A DNA stretch of 38,374 nucleotides from an uncultured Nocardioides sp. (GTDB lineage: Bacteria; Actinomycetota; Actinomycetes; Propionibacteriales; Nocardioidaceae): the NCBI RefSeq assembly GCF_946885725.1, contig NZ_CAMPGZ010000011.1, positions 1-38,374 on the forward strand, written 5' to 3'. The position numbers and the translations under genes were made by a program. Position 1 is the stretch's first letter; each line of letters starts with the position of its first letter. The notes below the pieces were generated by a model. It had not been told where the DNA came from and did no database searches. It worked only from the letters and a program-made list of their open reading frames with translations. Below, one piece after another: positions 17,238 to 24,734 of the stretch.

Positions 17238-19166
17238 GTGCACCTCGTCGTCACCGTCGCGGCCCTCGTTGCCGCCGTCGTCGCGGTCAGCGCGTCCTGC
17301 CGTCGGTTCAACCTGTCCGCGCCGCTGGTGCTCGTCGCGGTCGGCATGGTGGCCTCGTTCATCCCGTGGATCCCCGACGTCCGGATGACCGCCGACCTCG
17401 CGCTCGTCGGCTTCCTGCCGCCGCTGCTCTACGCCGCCGCCCTGCAGACCTCGCTGGTCGACTTCAACGCCAACCGGCGACCGATCCTGCTGCTGTCGAT
17501 CGGGCTGGTCGCGTTCACGACGGTCGTGGTGGGTGTCGTGGTGCACGCGGTGATCCCCGGCATCGGCTGGCCGGCGGCGTTCGCGCTCGGCGCCGTCGTC
17601 GCGCCCCCGGACGCGGTCGCCGCGACCGCCATCGCCCGCCGCATCGGGCTGCCCCGCCGCGTCGTCACGATCCTCGAGGGCGAGTCGCTGCTCAACGACG
17701 CGACGGCGCTGGTCGCGCTGCGCACCGCGCTCGGCGCGACCGCTGGGGCGGTGTCGGTGCTGGAGGTCGGCGTGGACTTCCTGCGCGCGGCGCTCGGCGG
17801 CGTCGCCGTCGGCCTCGTCGTCTTCGTCGTGGTCGCCTGGGTGCGCCGTCGCGTGACCCAGGACGTCCTCGACACCAGTGTCTCCCTGGTGACGCCGTTC
17901 GTCGCCTACGTCATCGCCGAGGAGATCCACGCCAGCGGTGTCCTCGCGGTCGTCGTCGCCGGCCTCCTGCTCGGGCACAAGGCGCCGCTCCTCCAGTCGC
18001 CGTCGTCGCGCATCGCCGAGCGGCTCAACTGGCGCACGATCTCGTTCATCCTGGAGAACGTCGTCTTCCTGATGATCGGGCTGCAGGCGCGCGACATCGT
18101 CGCGGCCGTGGCCGGGGGTCCCGTCGGTCCCGGCGTGGTCGTGGTCGCCTGTGTCGCGACGTTCGTCACCGTGATCGTCACCCGCATGGTGTGGATGTTC
18201 GGCGCCCGCTTCCTCCTCGTCCGACCCGACCCGATGACGGACATGTCCACGTCGCGACCCTGGGCCACCACGACGGTCCTCGGCTGGGCGGGCATGCGCG
18301 GCGTCGTCACGCTCGCCGCGGCGTTCGCCATCCCGGCCAGCATCGAGGAGCACCACGTCCTCGTGCTGATCGCGCTCTTCGTGACGGCGGGCACGCTGTT
18401 CCTGCAGGGCACCACGCTGCCCTGGCTGGTACGGCGTCTCCGCCTGCCCGGCCCCGACCCGCGGGAGGACGCGCTCGCCCGGGCCGCGCTGTTCCAGGAG
18501 GCGTCGGCCGCCGGCCGGGCCTGGCTCGACGAGCACGCCGGCGAGGACGACGCCTACGGCACGATGGAGGCGCTGCGGCGCCGGGCCGAGGAGCGCGACA
18601 ACGCCGCGTGGGAGCGGATCGGGGCCAACGACCCCGACGTCGAGACGCCGAGCGAGGCCTACACCCGGTTGCGGCGCAAGATGCTCCGCGCCGAGCGGGC
18701 CCGTGTCCTCGAGGTGCGCAGCACCGGCCGTGTGCCGCACGAGGTCGTCGCCGACGTACTGGCCGCGCTGGACGTCGAGGAGTCGATGCTCGACGATCTG
18801 ACCAGCCAGCGCGAGGAGCTGCGCGAGGCTGTCGTCGCCGACACCGACGGAAGGGCAGGAGCCGTGGGCGCTGCGGAGCTGTGCGAGCACCTCGAGCAGG
18901 CGGCCGGCGTCCCCGTGCCGAGCATGGCCGGAGGAGGCGCCGCCGCGGCCGAGGGTGAGCGGGTCTGCGAGGACTGCGTGGCGATCGGCGAGCGGGCCTG
19001 GGTGCACCTGCGCGCCTGCGTCGCCTGCGGACACGTCGGCTGCTGCGACTCCTCGCCGCGCAAGCACGCCACGGCGCACTTCCACCAGACCAGGCACCCG
19101 GTCGTCGAGTCGGCCGAGCCGGGCGAGACCTGGCGCTGGTGCTTCGTCGACGAGCGCGTGGGCTGA
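17238..19166 (+). CDS. CPA1-type Na+/H+ antiporter with C-terminal UBP-type zinc finger
   Basis: The 642-residue product has an N-terminal CPA1 (NhaP/NHE-like) exchanger of about 12 hydrophobic segments over residues 1-400. Transport-core motifs are APPDAVAATAI with Asp125 and LEGESLLNDATAL with Asn153-Asp154, the ND pair of electroneutral exchangers. A charged cytoplasmic region (about 410-560, helical, rich in Glu and Arg) follows. The C-terminus (577-642) carries Cys577, Cys580, Cys594, Cys597, Cys602/603 and several histidines (599, 610, 614, 616, 620), the pattern of a UBP-type (ZnF_UBP) zinc finger. Its likely job is sodium/proton exchange; the finger's partner is unknown. Confidence 0.88.
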   Translation: MHLVVTVAALVAAVVAVSASCRRFNLSAPLVLVAVGMVASFIPWIPDVRMTADLALVGFLPPLLYAAALQTSLVDFNANRRPILLLSIGLVAFTTVVVGVVVHAVIPGIGWPAAFALGAVVAPPDAVAATAIARRIGLPRRVVTILEGESLLNDATALVALRTALGATAGAVSVLEVGVDFLRAALGGVAVGLVVFVVVAWVRRRVTQDVLDTSVSLVTPFVAYVIAEEIHASGVLAVVVAGLLLGHKAPLLQSPSSRIAERLNWRTISFILENVVFLMIGLQARDIVAAVAGGPVGPGVVVVACVATFVTVIVTRMVWMFGARFLLVRPDPMTDMSTSRPWATTTVLGWAGMRGVVTLAAAFAIPASIEEHHVLVLIALFVTAGTLFLQGTTLPWLVRRLRLPGPDPREDALARAALFQEASAAGRAWLDEHAGEDDAYGTMEALRRRAEERDNAAWERIGANDPDVETPSEAYTRLRRKMLRAERARVLEVRSTGRVPHEVVADVLAALDVEESMLDDLTSQREELREAVVADTDGRAGAVGAAELCEHLEQAAGVPVPSMAGGGAAAAEGERVCEDCVAIGERAWVHLRACVACGHVGCCDSSPRKHATAHFHQTRHPVVESAEPGETWRWCFVDERVG

Positions 19167-19190
19167 CCCGGATGGGTCCCAACCATCGGG
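19167..19190 (+). terminator. Possible antiporter terminator hairpin
   Basis: Immediately after the stop, CCCGGATGG pairs with CCATCGGG (one bulged G) around the loop GTCCCAA. This is the only hairpin directly at the end of the gene. No T-run follows. Confidence 0.4.
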
Positions 19191-19315
19191 ACGCTGACTA
19201 GCCGACCGGTTCCCGACGGATGGCCGTTCGGCCGATACCGATGGCCGCCATTGGCTACAGACAGGGGCATTTCGCTTCGCGAGGATGGGGGCGGCACTCA
19301 CACGGGGGTGTGCGT

Positions 19316-19365
19316 CCCACGAGTTCTGTCGTGGGCAACGGGTTACCCAAGGGTCCGTTGCCCAC
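19316..19365. terminator. Overlapping hairpins between convergent antiporter and menF
   Basis: GTGGGCAACGG (19331-19341) pairs perfectly with CCGTTGCCCAC (19355-19365). An alternative pair CCCACGA (19316-19322) / TCGTGGG (19329-19335) shares bases with the first, so only one can form at a time. Further small inverted repeats, including CCCCGCGGGG at 19407-19416, fill the 255-base convergent gap. A bidirectional terminator zone is the simplest reading. No gene was seen here. Confidence 0.5.
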
Positions 19366-19421
19366 GGCAGTGCCCACGGCACACCAGGGTGTCGCGGCGG
19401 CGCTGGCCCCGCGGGGGAGGG

Positions 19422-20687
19422 TCAGCGACCCGCCAGCGCGTCCCGGACCGGCACGAACTTCGCCTGCGCCTCCGCCAGCTCCGCCTCCGGGTCGGAGTCG
19501 GCGACGATGCCGCAGCCCGCGAACAGCCGCACCCGCGCGCCGTCCACCTCGGCCGAGCGCAGCGCGATGCCCCACTCGCCGTCGCCGGCGGCGTCCATCC
19601 AGCCCACCGGTCCCGCGTAGCGGCCGCGGTCCATGCCCTCGATCTCCGTGATCAGCGCCTGGGCCACCTTGGTCGGGGTGCCGCCGACAGCGGCCGAGGG
19701 GTGCAGCGCCTCGGCGAGCGTGAGCGACGACGCCACGTCGCCGGTCTCGTGCGTGACGCCCGCGACGTCGGTCGCGAGGTGCATGACGTTGGGCAGGTGC
19801 AGCACGAACGGCGCCTCCGGCACGTTCATCGACGTGCAGTGCGGCGCCAGCGCGTCGGCGACCGAGCGGACGGCGTACTCGTGCTCCTCGAGGTCCTTCG
19901 ACGACCGCGCGAGTGTCGCGGCCAGGGCCAGGTCCCGCTCGTCGTCCCCGGTACGTCGGATCGTCCCGGCGAGCACGCGCGAGGTGACCAGGCCGCGCTC
20001 GCGGCGCACCAGCATCTCGGGGGTCGCGCCGAATAGCCCGTCGACGTGGAACGTCCAGCACATCGGGTAGCTCTCGGCCAGGCGGCGCAGGGGCCAGCGC
20101 ACGTCGACGTCCTCGTCGGCAGTGGCGACCAGGTCCCGCGCCAGCACGACCTTCTCCAGGTCGCCGGCGTTGATCCGGCGTACCGCCTCGGCCACGACCA
20201 GCTCCCAGCCGGCGCCGCTCATCGCGCCGTCGGAGAACGTCACGCCGCTCGGCGGGTCCGGTTCGTCGACCGGTCCGATCGCGGGCGGCGTCGTGAGCGC
20301 GCCCGCGCTGGTCGTCGTCACCCAGGCCCGTCCGCCGCGGCGGCCGACGACCACCTCGGGCACGACCAGCACGCTGTCGCCGGTGTGGTCGGCGAACGCG
20401 AAGGAGCCGAAGCAGACCAGGCCGGTGCCCGGCAGACCGACCTCGTCGCGCACCACCGCCGTGGCCACCTGCTCGACCCACCAGGCGCGGGCGTGCGCGA
20501 ACCGGTCCGGCCCGGACGGCCGCACCACCGCGGCCACGCCCCAGCCGACGAGTCCGTCGCCGTTGCGCACCCACGCGGTGGCCGGGTCGGTCGCGGAGTC
20601 GGGGAGCAGCGCCAGCAGGTCGCCCGGGTCGTCGAGCGGGACGGTGCGCACGACCAGCGGGTCGGCACTCACCTGGGGCTGCGTCAC
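19422..20687 (-). CDS. menF: Isochorismate synthase
   Basis: The 421-residue chorismate-utilising enzyme converts chorismate to isochorismate, supplying MenD. Family signatures in order are [10 protein letters not shown] with the base Lys179, GATPEML with Glu223, [14 protein letters not shown] at about 239-252, [37 protein letters not shown] and the C-terminal [15 protein letters not shown], which carries magnesium-site acids. The GTG start at 20687 has a TAGGCT box eight bases before it. The gene is divergent from menG over 72 bases. Siderophore-type isochorismate synthases look alike, but the men context favours menaquinone. Confidence 0.92.
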   Translation of the reverse strand: MTQPQVSADPLVVRTVPLDDPGDLLALLPDSATDPATAWVRNGDGLVGWGVAAVVRPSGPDRFAHARAWWVEQVATAVVRDEVGLPGTGLVCFGSFAFADHTGDSVLVVPEVVVGRRGGRAWVTTTSAGALTTPPAIGPVDEPDPPSGVTFSDGAMSGAGWELVVAEAVRRINAGDLEKVVLARDLVATADEDVDVRWPLRRLAESYPMCWTFHVDGLFGATPEMLVRRERGLVTSRVLAGTIRRTGDDERDLALAATLARSSKDLEEHEYAVRSVADALAPHCTSMNVPEAPFVLHLPNVMHLATDVAGVTHETGDVASSLTLAEALHPSAAVGGTPTKVAQALITEIEGMDRGRYAGPVGWMDAAGDGEWGIALRSAEVDGARVRLFAGCGIVADSDPEAELAEAQAKFVPVRDALAGR

Positions 20688-20695
20688 GAGGCGTC

Positions 20696-20701
20696 AGCCT
20701 A
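20696..20701 (-). promoter_or_regulatory. Putative -10 box of menF (leaderless)
   Basis: The minus strand reads TAGGCT eight bases before GTG 20687. The identical hexamer serves the divergent menG on the plus strand. Confidence 0.45.
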
Positions 20702-20746
20702 CGACCGTGTTCCAGCCCACCCCACATCGAGCCACTTCGGCACGCC

Positions 20747-20752
20747 TAGGCT
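20747..20752 (+). promoter_or_regulatory. Putative -10 box of menG (leaderless)
   Basis: TAGGCT lies seven bases before GTG 20760. The two TAGGCT boxes point in opposite directions within the 72-base menF/menG gap. Confidence 0.45.
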
Positions 20753-20759
20753 GCACCCC

Positions 20760-21449
20760 GTGACCCGCGCCGACCTGGAGAAGAAGCCCGCCGAGGTGCA
20801 GGCGATGTTCGACGACGTCGCGCGCCGCTACGACCTCACCAACGACGTGCTCTCGCTCGGCCGGGACCGTCGCTGGCGCCGCCTCGTCGTCGAAGCCGTC
20901 GACCCGCGGCCGGGCGAGAAGGTGCTCGACCTCGCGGCCGGCACCGGCACCTCCAGCCAGCCGTTCGCCGACCGCGGTGCGCAGGTCGTGCCGTGCGACT
21001 TCTCGATCGGGATGCTCCGGGTCGGCAAGCAGGCCCGCCCGCACCTCGGGTTCACCGCGGGCGACGCGACCAGGCTGCCGTTCGCGGACGCGACCTTCGA
21101 CGCGGTCACGATCTCGTTCGGGCTCCGCAACGTGGTCGACCCCGACGCCGGCCTGCGCGAGATGCGCCGGGTGACCCGTCCCGGCGGCCGGCTCGTGGTG
21201 TGCGAGTTCAGCCACCCGACCAACAAGGCCTTCCGGACGGCGTACGTCGAGTACCTCATGCGCGCGCTCCCCACCGTCGCGCGGGCGGTCTCCTCGAGCC
21301 CGGACGCCTACGTCTACCTCGCGGAGTCGATCCGGGCCTGGCCCGACCAGGCCGCGCTCGCCGAGCGGATCACCGCGGCCGGGTGGCGCGACACCGAGTG
21401 GCGCAACCTCACCGGCGGGATCGTCGCCCTGCACCGGGCCCGCGCCTGA
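20760..21449 (+). CDS. menG: Demethylmenaquinone methyltransferase
   Basis: The 229-residue class I SAM methyltransferase of the UbiE/MenG family performs the last ring step, methylating demethylmenaquinone to menaquinone. The start reads [20 protein letters not shown], typical of the family. SAM motif I is [12 protein letters not shown] at 55-66, then [29 protein letters not shown] and [17 protein letters not shown] 20760 is chosen from family alignment and the -10 box seven bases upstream; a longer open frame upstream is antisense to menF. The distant heme genes make a UbiE (ubiquinone) role irrelevant here, since no ubiquinone genes are seen. Confidence 0.93.
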   Translation: MTRADLEKKPAEVQAMFDDVARRYDLTNDVLSLGRDRRWRRLVVEAVDPRPGEKVLDLAAGTGTSSQPFADRGAQVVPCDFSIGMLRVGKQARPHLGFTAGDATRLPFADATFDAVTISFGLRNVVDPDAGLREMRRVTRPGGRLVVCEFSHPTNKAFRTAYVEYLMRALPTVARAVSSSPDAYVYLAESIRAWPDQAALAERITAAGWRDTEWRNLTGGIVALHRARA

Positions 21450-21475
21450 CGCCACCGCGGCACGGACGGGCGGGA

Positions 21476-21501
21476 TTTACGCAACAATCCTCTTGCGGAA
21501 A
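21476..21501. promoter_or_regulatory. A+T-rich inverted repeat, possible operator
   Basis: TTTACGCAA (21476-21484) and TTGCGGAAA (21493-21501) are complementary at eight of nine positions around an 8-base spacer. It is unusually A+T-rich for this DNA and lies in the 212-base gap between menG and menJ. No known regulator was matched with confidence. Confidence 0.4.
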
Positions 21502-21575
21502 TGCCCAGGTCAGGGGTGGTTTGGGCGGTGCAGACCGTGGGCAGGGGCCGGGTCGCACGAACCCCGGACGAGGCA

Positions 21576-21581
21576 TAGACT
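21576..21581 (+). promoter_or_regulatory. Candidate -10 box of the menJ-nuo operon
   Basis: TAGACT fits (T/C)ANNNT. A transcript starting about 7 bases later would have a leader of some 74 bases with the Rex-like site just inside it. CATAGT at 21613-21618 is an alternative box next to the operator. Neither has a clear -35 box. Confidence 0.35.
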
Positions 21582-21598
21582 GACCGCCGGTCGGCATT

Positions 21599-21614
21599 AG
21601 TGAAGCGATTCACA
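21599..21614. promoter_or_regulatory. Rex (NADH/NAD+ sensor) operator, near consensus
   Basis: AGTGAAGCGATTCACA has the Rex architecture TGTGAA-N4-TTCACA with one deviation (A for T at the first base), so 11 of 12 conserved positions match. Rex is known in Streptomyces coelicolor to repress respiratory genes, including nuo, when NADH is low relative to NAD+. The site lies 47 bases before menJ and upstream of nuoA-N, exactly the expected kind of target. It is flanked by two copies of CCGCCGGTCGG (21584-21594 and 21625-21635). Confidence 0.65.
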
Positions 21615-21661
21615 TAGTCACAACCCGCCGGTCGGAACCCCCGAACGAGGAGCCCCCCGCA

Positions 21662-22963
21662 ATGACCCGGACGCCCGCGGACACGCAGGCCGCCGACGTC
21701 ATCGTCGTCGGGGCCGGCCCCGCCGGGTCGTCCGCCGCGTTCCACCTCGCGCAGGCCGGCGTCGACGTGCTCCTGCTGGAGAAGGCCGCGTTCCCGCGCG
21801 ACAAGATCTGCGGCGACGGGCTCACCCCGCGCGCGGTCCGCCAGCTCGTCGCGATGGGCATCGACCTCGACGCCCCCGGCTGGGCCCGCAACAACGGCCT
21901 GCGCATCGTCGGCGCGGGTCACCGCCTCGAGCTGCCCTGGCCCGAGCTCGCCTCGTTCCCGCCGTACGGCATGGTCCGGACGCGGATGGACTTCGACGAG
22001 CTGCTCGCCCGTCACGCCGAGAAGGCCGGCGCGCGGTTGATGGAGCGCACCGCCGTCACCGGTCCCGTGTTCGACGAGGCGACCGGCCGTGTCGTCGGCG
22101 TCACCGCCCGCCCCGTCGACGAGCGCGGCCGCAAGGTCGGCGACGAGACGACGTACCGCGCACCCGTGGTCATCGCCGCCGACGGCGTCTCCGCCCGCAT
22201 CGCGATCGCGCTCGGCCTCGAGCGTCGCGAGAACCGCCCGATGGGCGTCGCGGTCCGCGCCTACTACCAGACCCCGCGCCACGACGACCCGTGGATGGAG
22301 TCCTGGCTGGAGCTGTGGGACGGCACGCCCGGCAGCAGCAACCTGCTGCCCGGCTACGGCTGGATCTTCGGCGTCGGCGACGGCACCGCCAACGTCGGCC
22401 TCGGCATCCTCAACACCTCAAAGGCGTTCCAGCACGTCGACTACAAGGACGTCCTGCAGCGCTGGCTGTCCAACACCCCGGAGGAGTGGGGCTTCCGTGA
22501 CGACGCCAACCGCGTCGGCCGGATCGGTTCCGCCGCCTTGCCGATGGGCTTCAACCGAAAGCCGCACTACACCCGCGGCGTGCTGCTCTGCGGCGACTCC
22601 GGCGGCATGGTCAACCCGTTCAACGGCGAGGGCATCGACTACGCCCTCGAGTCCGGCCACGTCGCCGCGGAGACGATCGTCCAGGCGCTCGCCACTCCGG
22701 CCGGTCCCGCGCGCGAGCGGGTGCTGCAGGGGTACGCCGCCGAGCTCGAGGCGGCGTACGGCGGCTACTTCACGCTCGGCCGGATCTTCGCCAAGATGAT
22801 CGGCAACCCCACGTTCATGAAGCAGGCCACGAAGTACGGCCTGCCACGCACGGCCCTGATGAAGTTCACGCTCAAGCTCATGGCCAACCTGACCGACCCG
22901 CGTGACGGGGACGTGTCCGACCGGATCATCAACGCGCTGAGCAAGGTCGCTCCGGCGGCCTAG
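21662..22963 (+). CDS. menJ: Geranylgeranyl reductase family flavoprotein, probable menaquinone reductase MenJ
   Basis: The 433-residue FAD enzyme begins with a Rossmann motif VIVVGAGPAGSSAAFHLA (Gly17, Gly19, Gly22), then FPRDKICGDGLTPRAV, and a second FAD motif CGDSGGMVNPFNGEGID (Asp312). This is the geranylgeranyl reductase family; M. tuberculosis MenJ (Rv0561c) of this family saturates one isoprene unit of menaquinone. GAGGAG nine bases before ATG 21662 fixes the start. Only 40 bases separate it from nuoA, on the same strand and without an obvious terminator, so it is probably the first gene of the nuo operon. A role in reducing other prenyl lipids is the main alternative. Confidence 0.87.
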   Translation: MTRTPADTQAADVIVVGAGPAGSSAAFHLAQAGVDVLLLEKAAFPRDKICGDGLTPRAVRQLVAMGIDLDAPGWARNNGLRIVGAGHRLELPWPELASFPPYGMVRTRMDFDELLARHAEKAGARLMERTAVTGPVFDEATGRVVGVTARPVDERGRKVGDETTYRAPVVIAADGVSARIAIALGLERRENRPMGVAVRAYYQTPRHDDPWMESWLELWDGTPGSSNLLPGYGWIFGVGDGTANVGLGILNTSKAFQHVDYKDVLQRWLSNTPEEWGFRDDANRVGRIGSAALPMGFNRKPHYTRGVLLCGDSGGMVNPFNGEGIDYALESGHVAAETIVQALATPAGPARERVLQGYAAELEAAYGGYFTLGRIFAKMIGNPTFMKQATKYGLPRTALMKFTLKLMANLTDPRDGDVSDRIINALSKVAPAA

Positions 22964-23003
22964 CCACGAGACGCAGAGAACGCACGAGAGGGAGACGACA
23001 CGC

Positions 23004-23363
23004 ATGGATCTCTACGCACCGATCCTGGGGCTCGGGCTGATCGCGCTCGGCTTCGCGGTGTTCTCGGTCGTGATGAGCGCCGTGATCGGGCCGAAGCGCT
23101 ACAACCGCGCCAAGCTCGACTCCTACGAGTGCGGCATCGAGCCCACCCCGCAGGCTCTCGGTGGCGGCCGCTTCCCGGTGAAGTACTACATCACCGCGAT
23201 GATGTTCATCGTCTTCGACATCGAGATCGTGTTCCTGTACCCGTGGGCCGTGCACTTCGACGCGATGGGCATCTTCGGCCTCGTCGAGATGGTGCTCTTC
23301 ATCCTCACCGTCTTCGTCGCCTACGCCTACGTATGGAAGCGCGGGGGCTTGGAATGGGACTGA
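23004..23363 (+). CDS. nuoA: NADH-quinone oxidoreductase subunit A
   Basis: The 119-residue membrane protein has three hydrophobic segments and the family signature [15 protein letters not shown] (about 34-48) followed by [19 protein letters not shown] and VFLYPWAV. The conserved YECG loop lies near the quinone cavity of complex I. GAGAGGGAGA lies nine bases before the ATG. It is the first complex I gene, 40 bases after menJ. Unlike most junctions downstream, it is separated from nuoB by 67 bases that contain a repeat element. Confidence 0.97.
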   Translation: MDLYAPILGLGLIALGFAVFSVVMSAVIGPKRYNRAKLDSYECGIEPTPQALGGGRFPVKYYITAMMFIVFDIEIVFLYPWAVHFDAMGIFGLVEMVLFILTVFVAYAYVWKRGGLEWD

Positions 23364-23370
23364 CCTACCG

Positions 23371-23406
23371 GGTGGTCGAGCTCGTCGAAAGGCTCGTCGA
23401 GACCAC
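23371..23406. repeat. Dispersed palindromic repeat between nuoA and nuoB
   Basis: A 36-base imperfect palindrome begins GGTGGTCGAGCTCGTCGA and ends GGCTCGTCGAGACCAC, with perfect outer arms GTGGTC/GACCAC. It is related, in reverse orientation, to the 24-base elements in nuoJ and between nuoL and nuoM. It could fold into a hairpin in the nuo mRNA. Confidence 0.65.
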
Positions 23407-23430
23407 ACGCACTGCTGGAGGGAAGAACTG

Positions 23431-23985
23431 ATGGGCCTCGAGGAGAAGCTCCCGAGCGGAGTCCTGCTGACGACCGTCGAGGGCGTCGCGGGCTACATGC
23501 GCAAGGCGTCGTTCTGGCCCGCCACCTTCGGCCTGGCCTGCTGCGCCATCGAGATGATGACCAGCGGCGGTCCGCGCTACGACCTCTCGCGCTTCGGCAT
23601 GGAGGTGTTCCGCGCCTCGCCGCGTCAGGCCGACCTGATGATCGTCGCCGGCCGCGTCAGCCAGAAGATGGCGCCGGTGCTCCGCCAGATCTACGACCAG
23701 ATGGCCGAGCCCAAGAAGGTCCTGGCGATGGGCGTGTGCGCCAGCTCCGGCGGCATGTTCAACAACTACGCGATCGTCCAGGGCGTCGACCACGTGGTCC
23801 CCGTCGACATGTACCTCCCCGGCTGCCCGCCGAGGCCCGAGATGCTGATCGACGCGATCCTCAAGCTGCACAAGCAGGTCCAGACGTCCAAGCTCGGCGC
23901 CCACCGTCGCGAGCAGATCGAGCAGCTCGAGGCCGAGGCCCTGAACGCGCTGCCGACCTCGGAGATGAAGGGGCTGCTGCGGTGA
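23431..23985 (+). CDS. nuoB: NADH-quinone oxidoreductase subunit B
   Basis: The 184-residue subunit holds the terminal [4Fe-4S] cluster N2, which passes electrons to menaquinone. The ligands are the tandem Cys37-Cys38 in [11 protein letters not shown], Cys103 in [14 protein letters not shown] and Cys132 in [16 protein letters not shown] lies before the ATG and restarts translation after the repeat-containing gap behind nuoA. The stop overlaps the nuoC GTG (GTGA). Confidence 0.98.
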   Translation: MGLEEKLPSGVLLTTVEGVAGYMRKASFWPATFGLACCAIEMMTSGGPRYDLSRFGMEVFRASPRQADLMIVAGRVSQKMAPVLRQIYDQMAEPKKVLAMGVCASSGGMFNNYAIVQGVDHVVPVDMYLPGCPPRPEMLIDAILKLHKQVQTSKLGAHRREQIEQLEAEALNALPTSEMKGLLR

Positions 23986-24734
23986 GCGACGAGAAGAACG
24001 AGATCACCCCGGGCACCGACAAGGACGCCGCCGACATCTGGCCGGAGAACACCCTTCCGGTCGAGCCCGAGCAGCTGCAGCCCGAGATCATCGGCGTACG
24101 CCGGGGCATGTTCGGCGTCAAGGGCACCGGCGACACCTCCGGCTACGGCCGCCTGGTGCGCCCGGTCGTCATGCCCGGTGGGGCCAAGCGTCCGTTCGGC
24201 GGTTGGTTCGACGAGTTCGCCGACGCGCTCGAGGCGGCCACCACGTCTCAGGGCATCGACTCCGCGATCGAGAAGGTCGTGATCCACCGCGGCGAGCTCA
24301 CGCTCTTCGTGCGTCGCGCCCACCTCGTCGCGGTCGCCCAGCTGCTGCGCGACGAGCCCGAGCTGCGCTTCGAGTTCTGCTCCGGAGTGAGCGGCGTGCA
24401 CTTCCCCGAGGACGCCGGGCGCGAGCTGCACGCGGTCTACCACCTGCTGTCGATGACCCACAACCGGCGCATCCGGCTCGAGGTCACCTGCCCCGACGCC
24501 GACCCGCACATCCCGTCGATCGTGTCGGTCTACCCGACCAACGACTGGCACGAGCGCGAGACCTGGGACTTCTTCGGGATCATCTTCGACGGCCACCCGT
24601 CGCTGACGCGCATCGAGATGCCCGACGACTGGCCGGGCCACCCCCAGCGCAAGGACTACCCATTGGGTGGCATCCCGGTCGAGTACAAGGGCGCAACCGT
24701 CCCGCCGCCCGACACGCGGAGGAGCTACAACTGA
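23982..24734 (+). CDS. nuoC: NADH-quinone oxidoreductase subunit C
   Basis: The 250-residue hydrophilic subunit (30-kDa type) sits in the Q-module beside NuoB and NuoD. The signature [18 protein letters not shown] is followed by [21 protein letters not shown]. It is a separate gene, not the NuoCD fusion of E. coli. An N-terminal acidic extension of about 40 residues precedes the conserved fold. GTG 23982 overlaps the nuoB stop, and the TGA shares one base with the nuoD ATG (TGATG). Confidence 0.96.
   Translation: MSDEKNEITPGTDKDAADIWPENTLPVEPEQLQPEIIGVRRGMFGVKGTGDTSGYGRLVRPVVMPGGAKRPFGGWFDEFADALEAATTSQGIDSAIEKVVIHRGELTLFVRRAHLVAVAQLLRDEPELRFEFCSGVSGVHFPEDAGRELHAVYHLLSMTHNRRIRLEVTCPDADPHIPSIVSVYPTNDWHERETWDFFGIIFDGHPSLTRIEMPDDWPGHPQRKDYPLGGIPVEYKGATVPPPDTRRSYN

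Noticed and set aside
16248..19382. A 1,044-codon open frame on the minus strand
   Set aside because: It is antisense to the antiporter and AraC/DinB genes, rich in Arg, Asp, Gly and His as expected of a shadow frame in G+C-rich DNA, and shows no domain.
21584..21635. Target-site duplication of a small insertion around the Rex-like site
   Set aside because: The 30 bases between the copies are a promoter-type sequence with no terminal inverted repeats, and the repeats end differently on each side.
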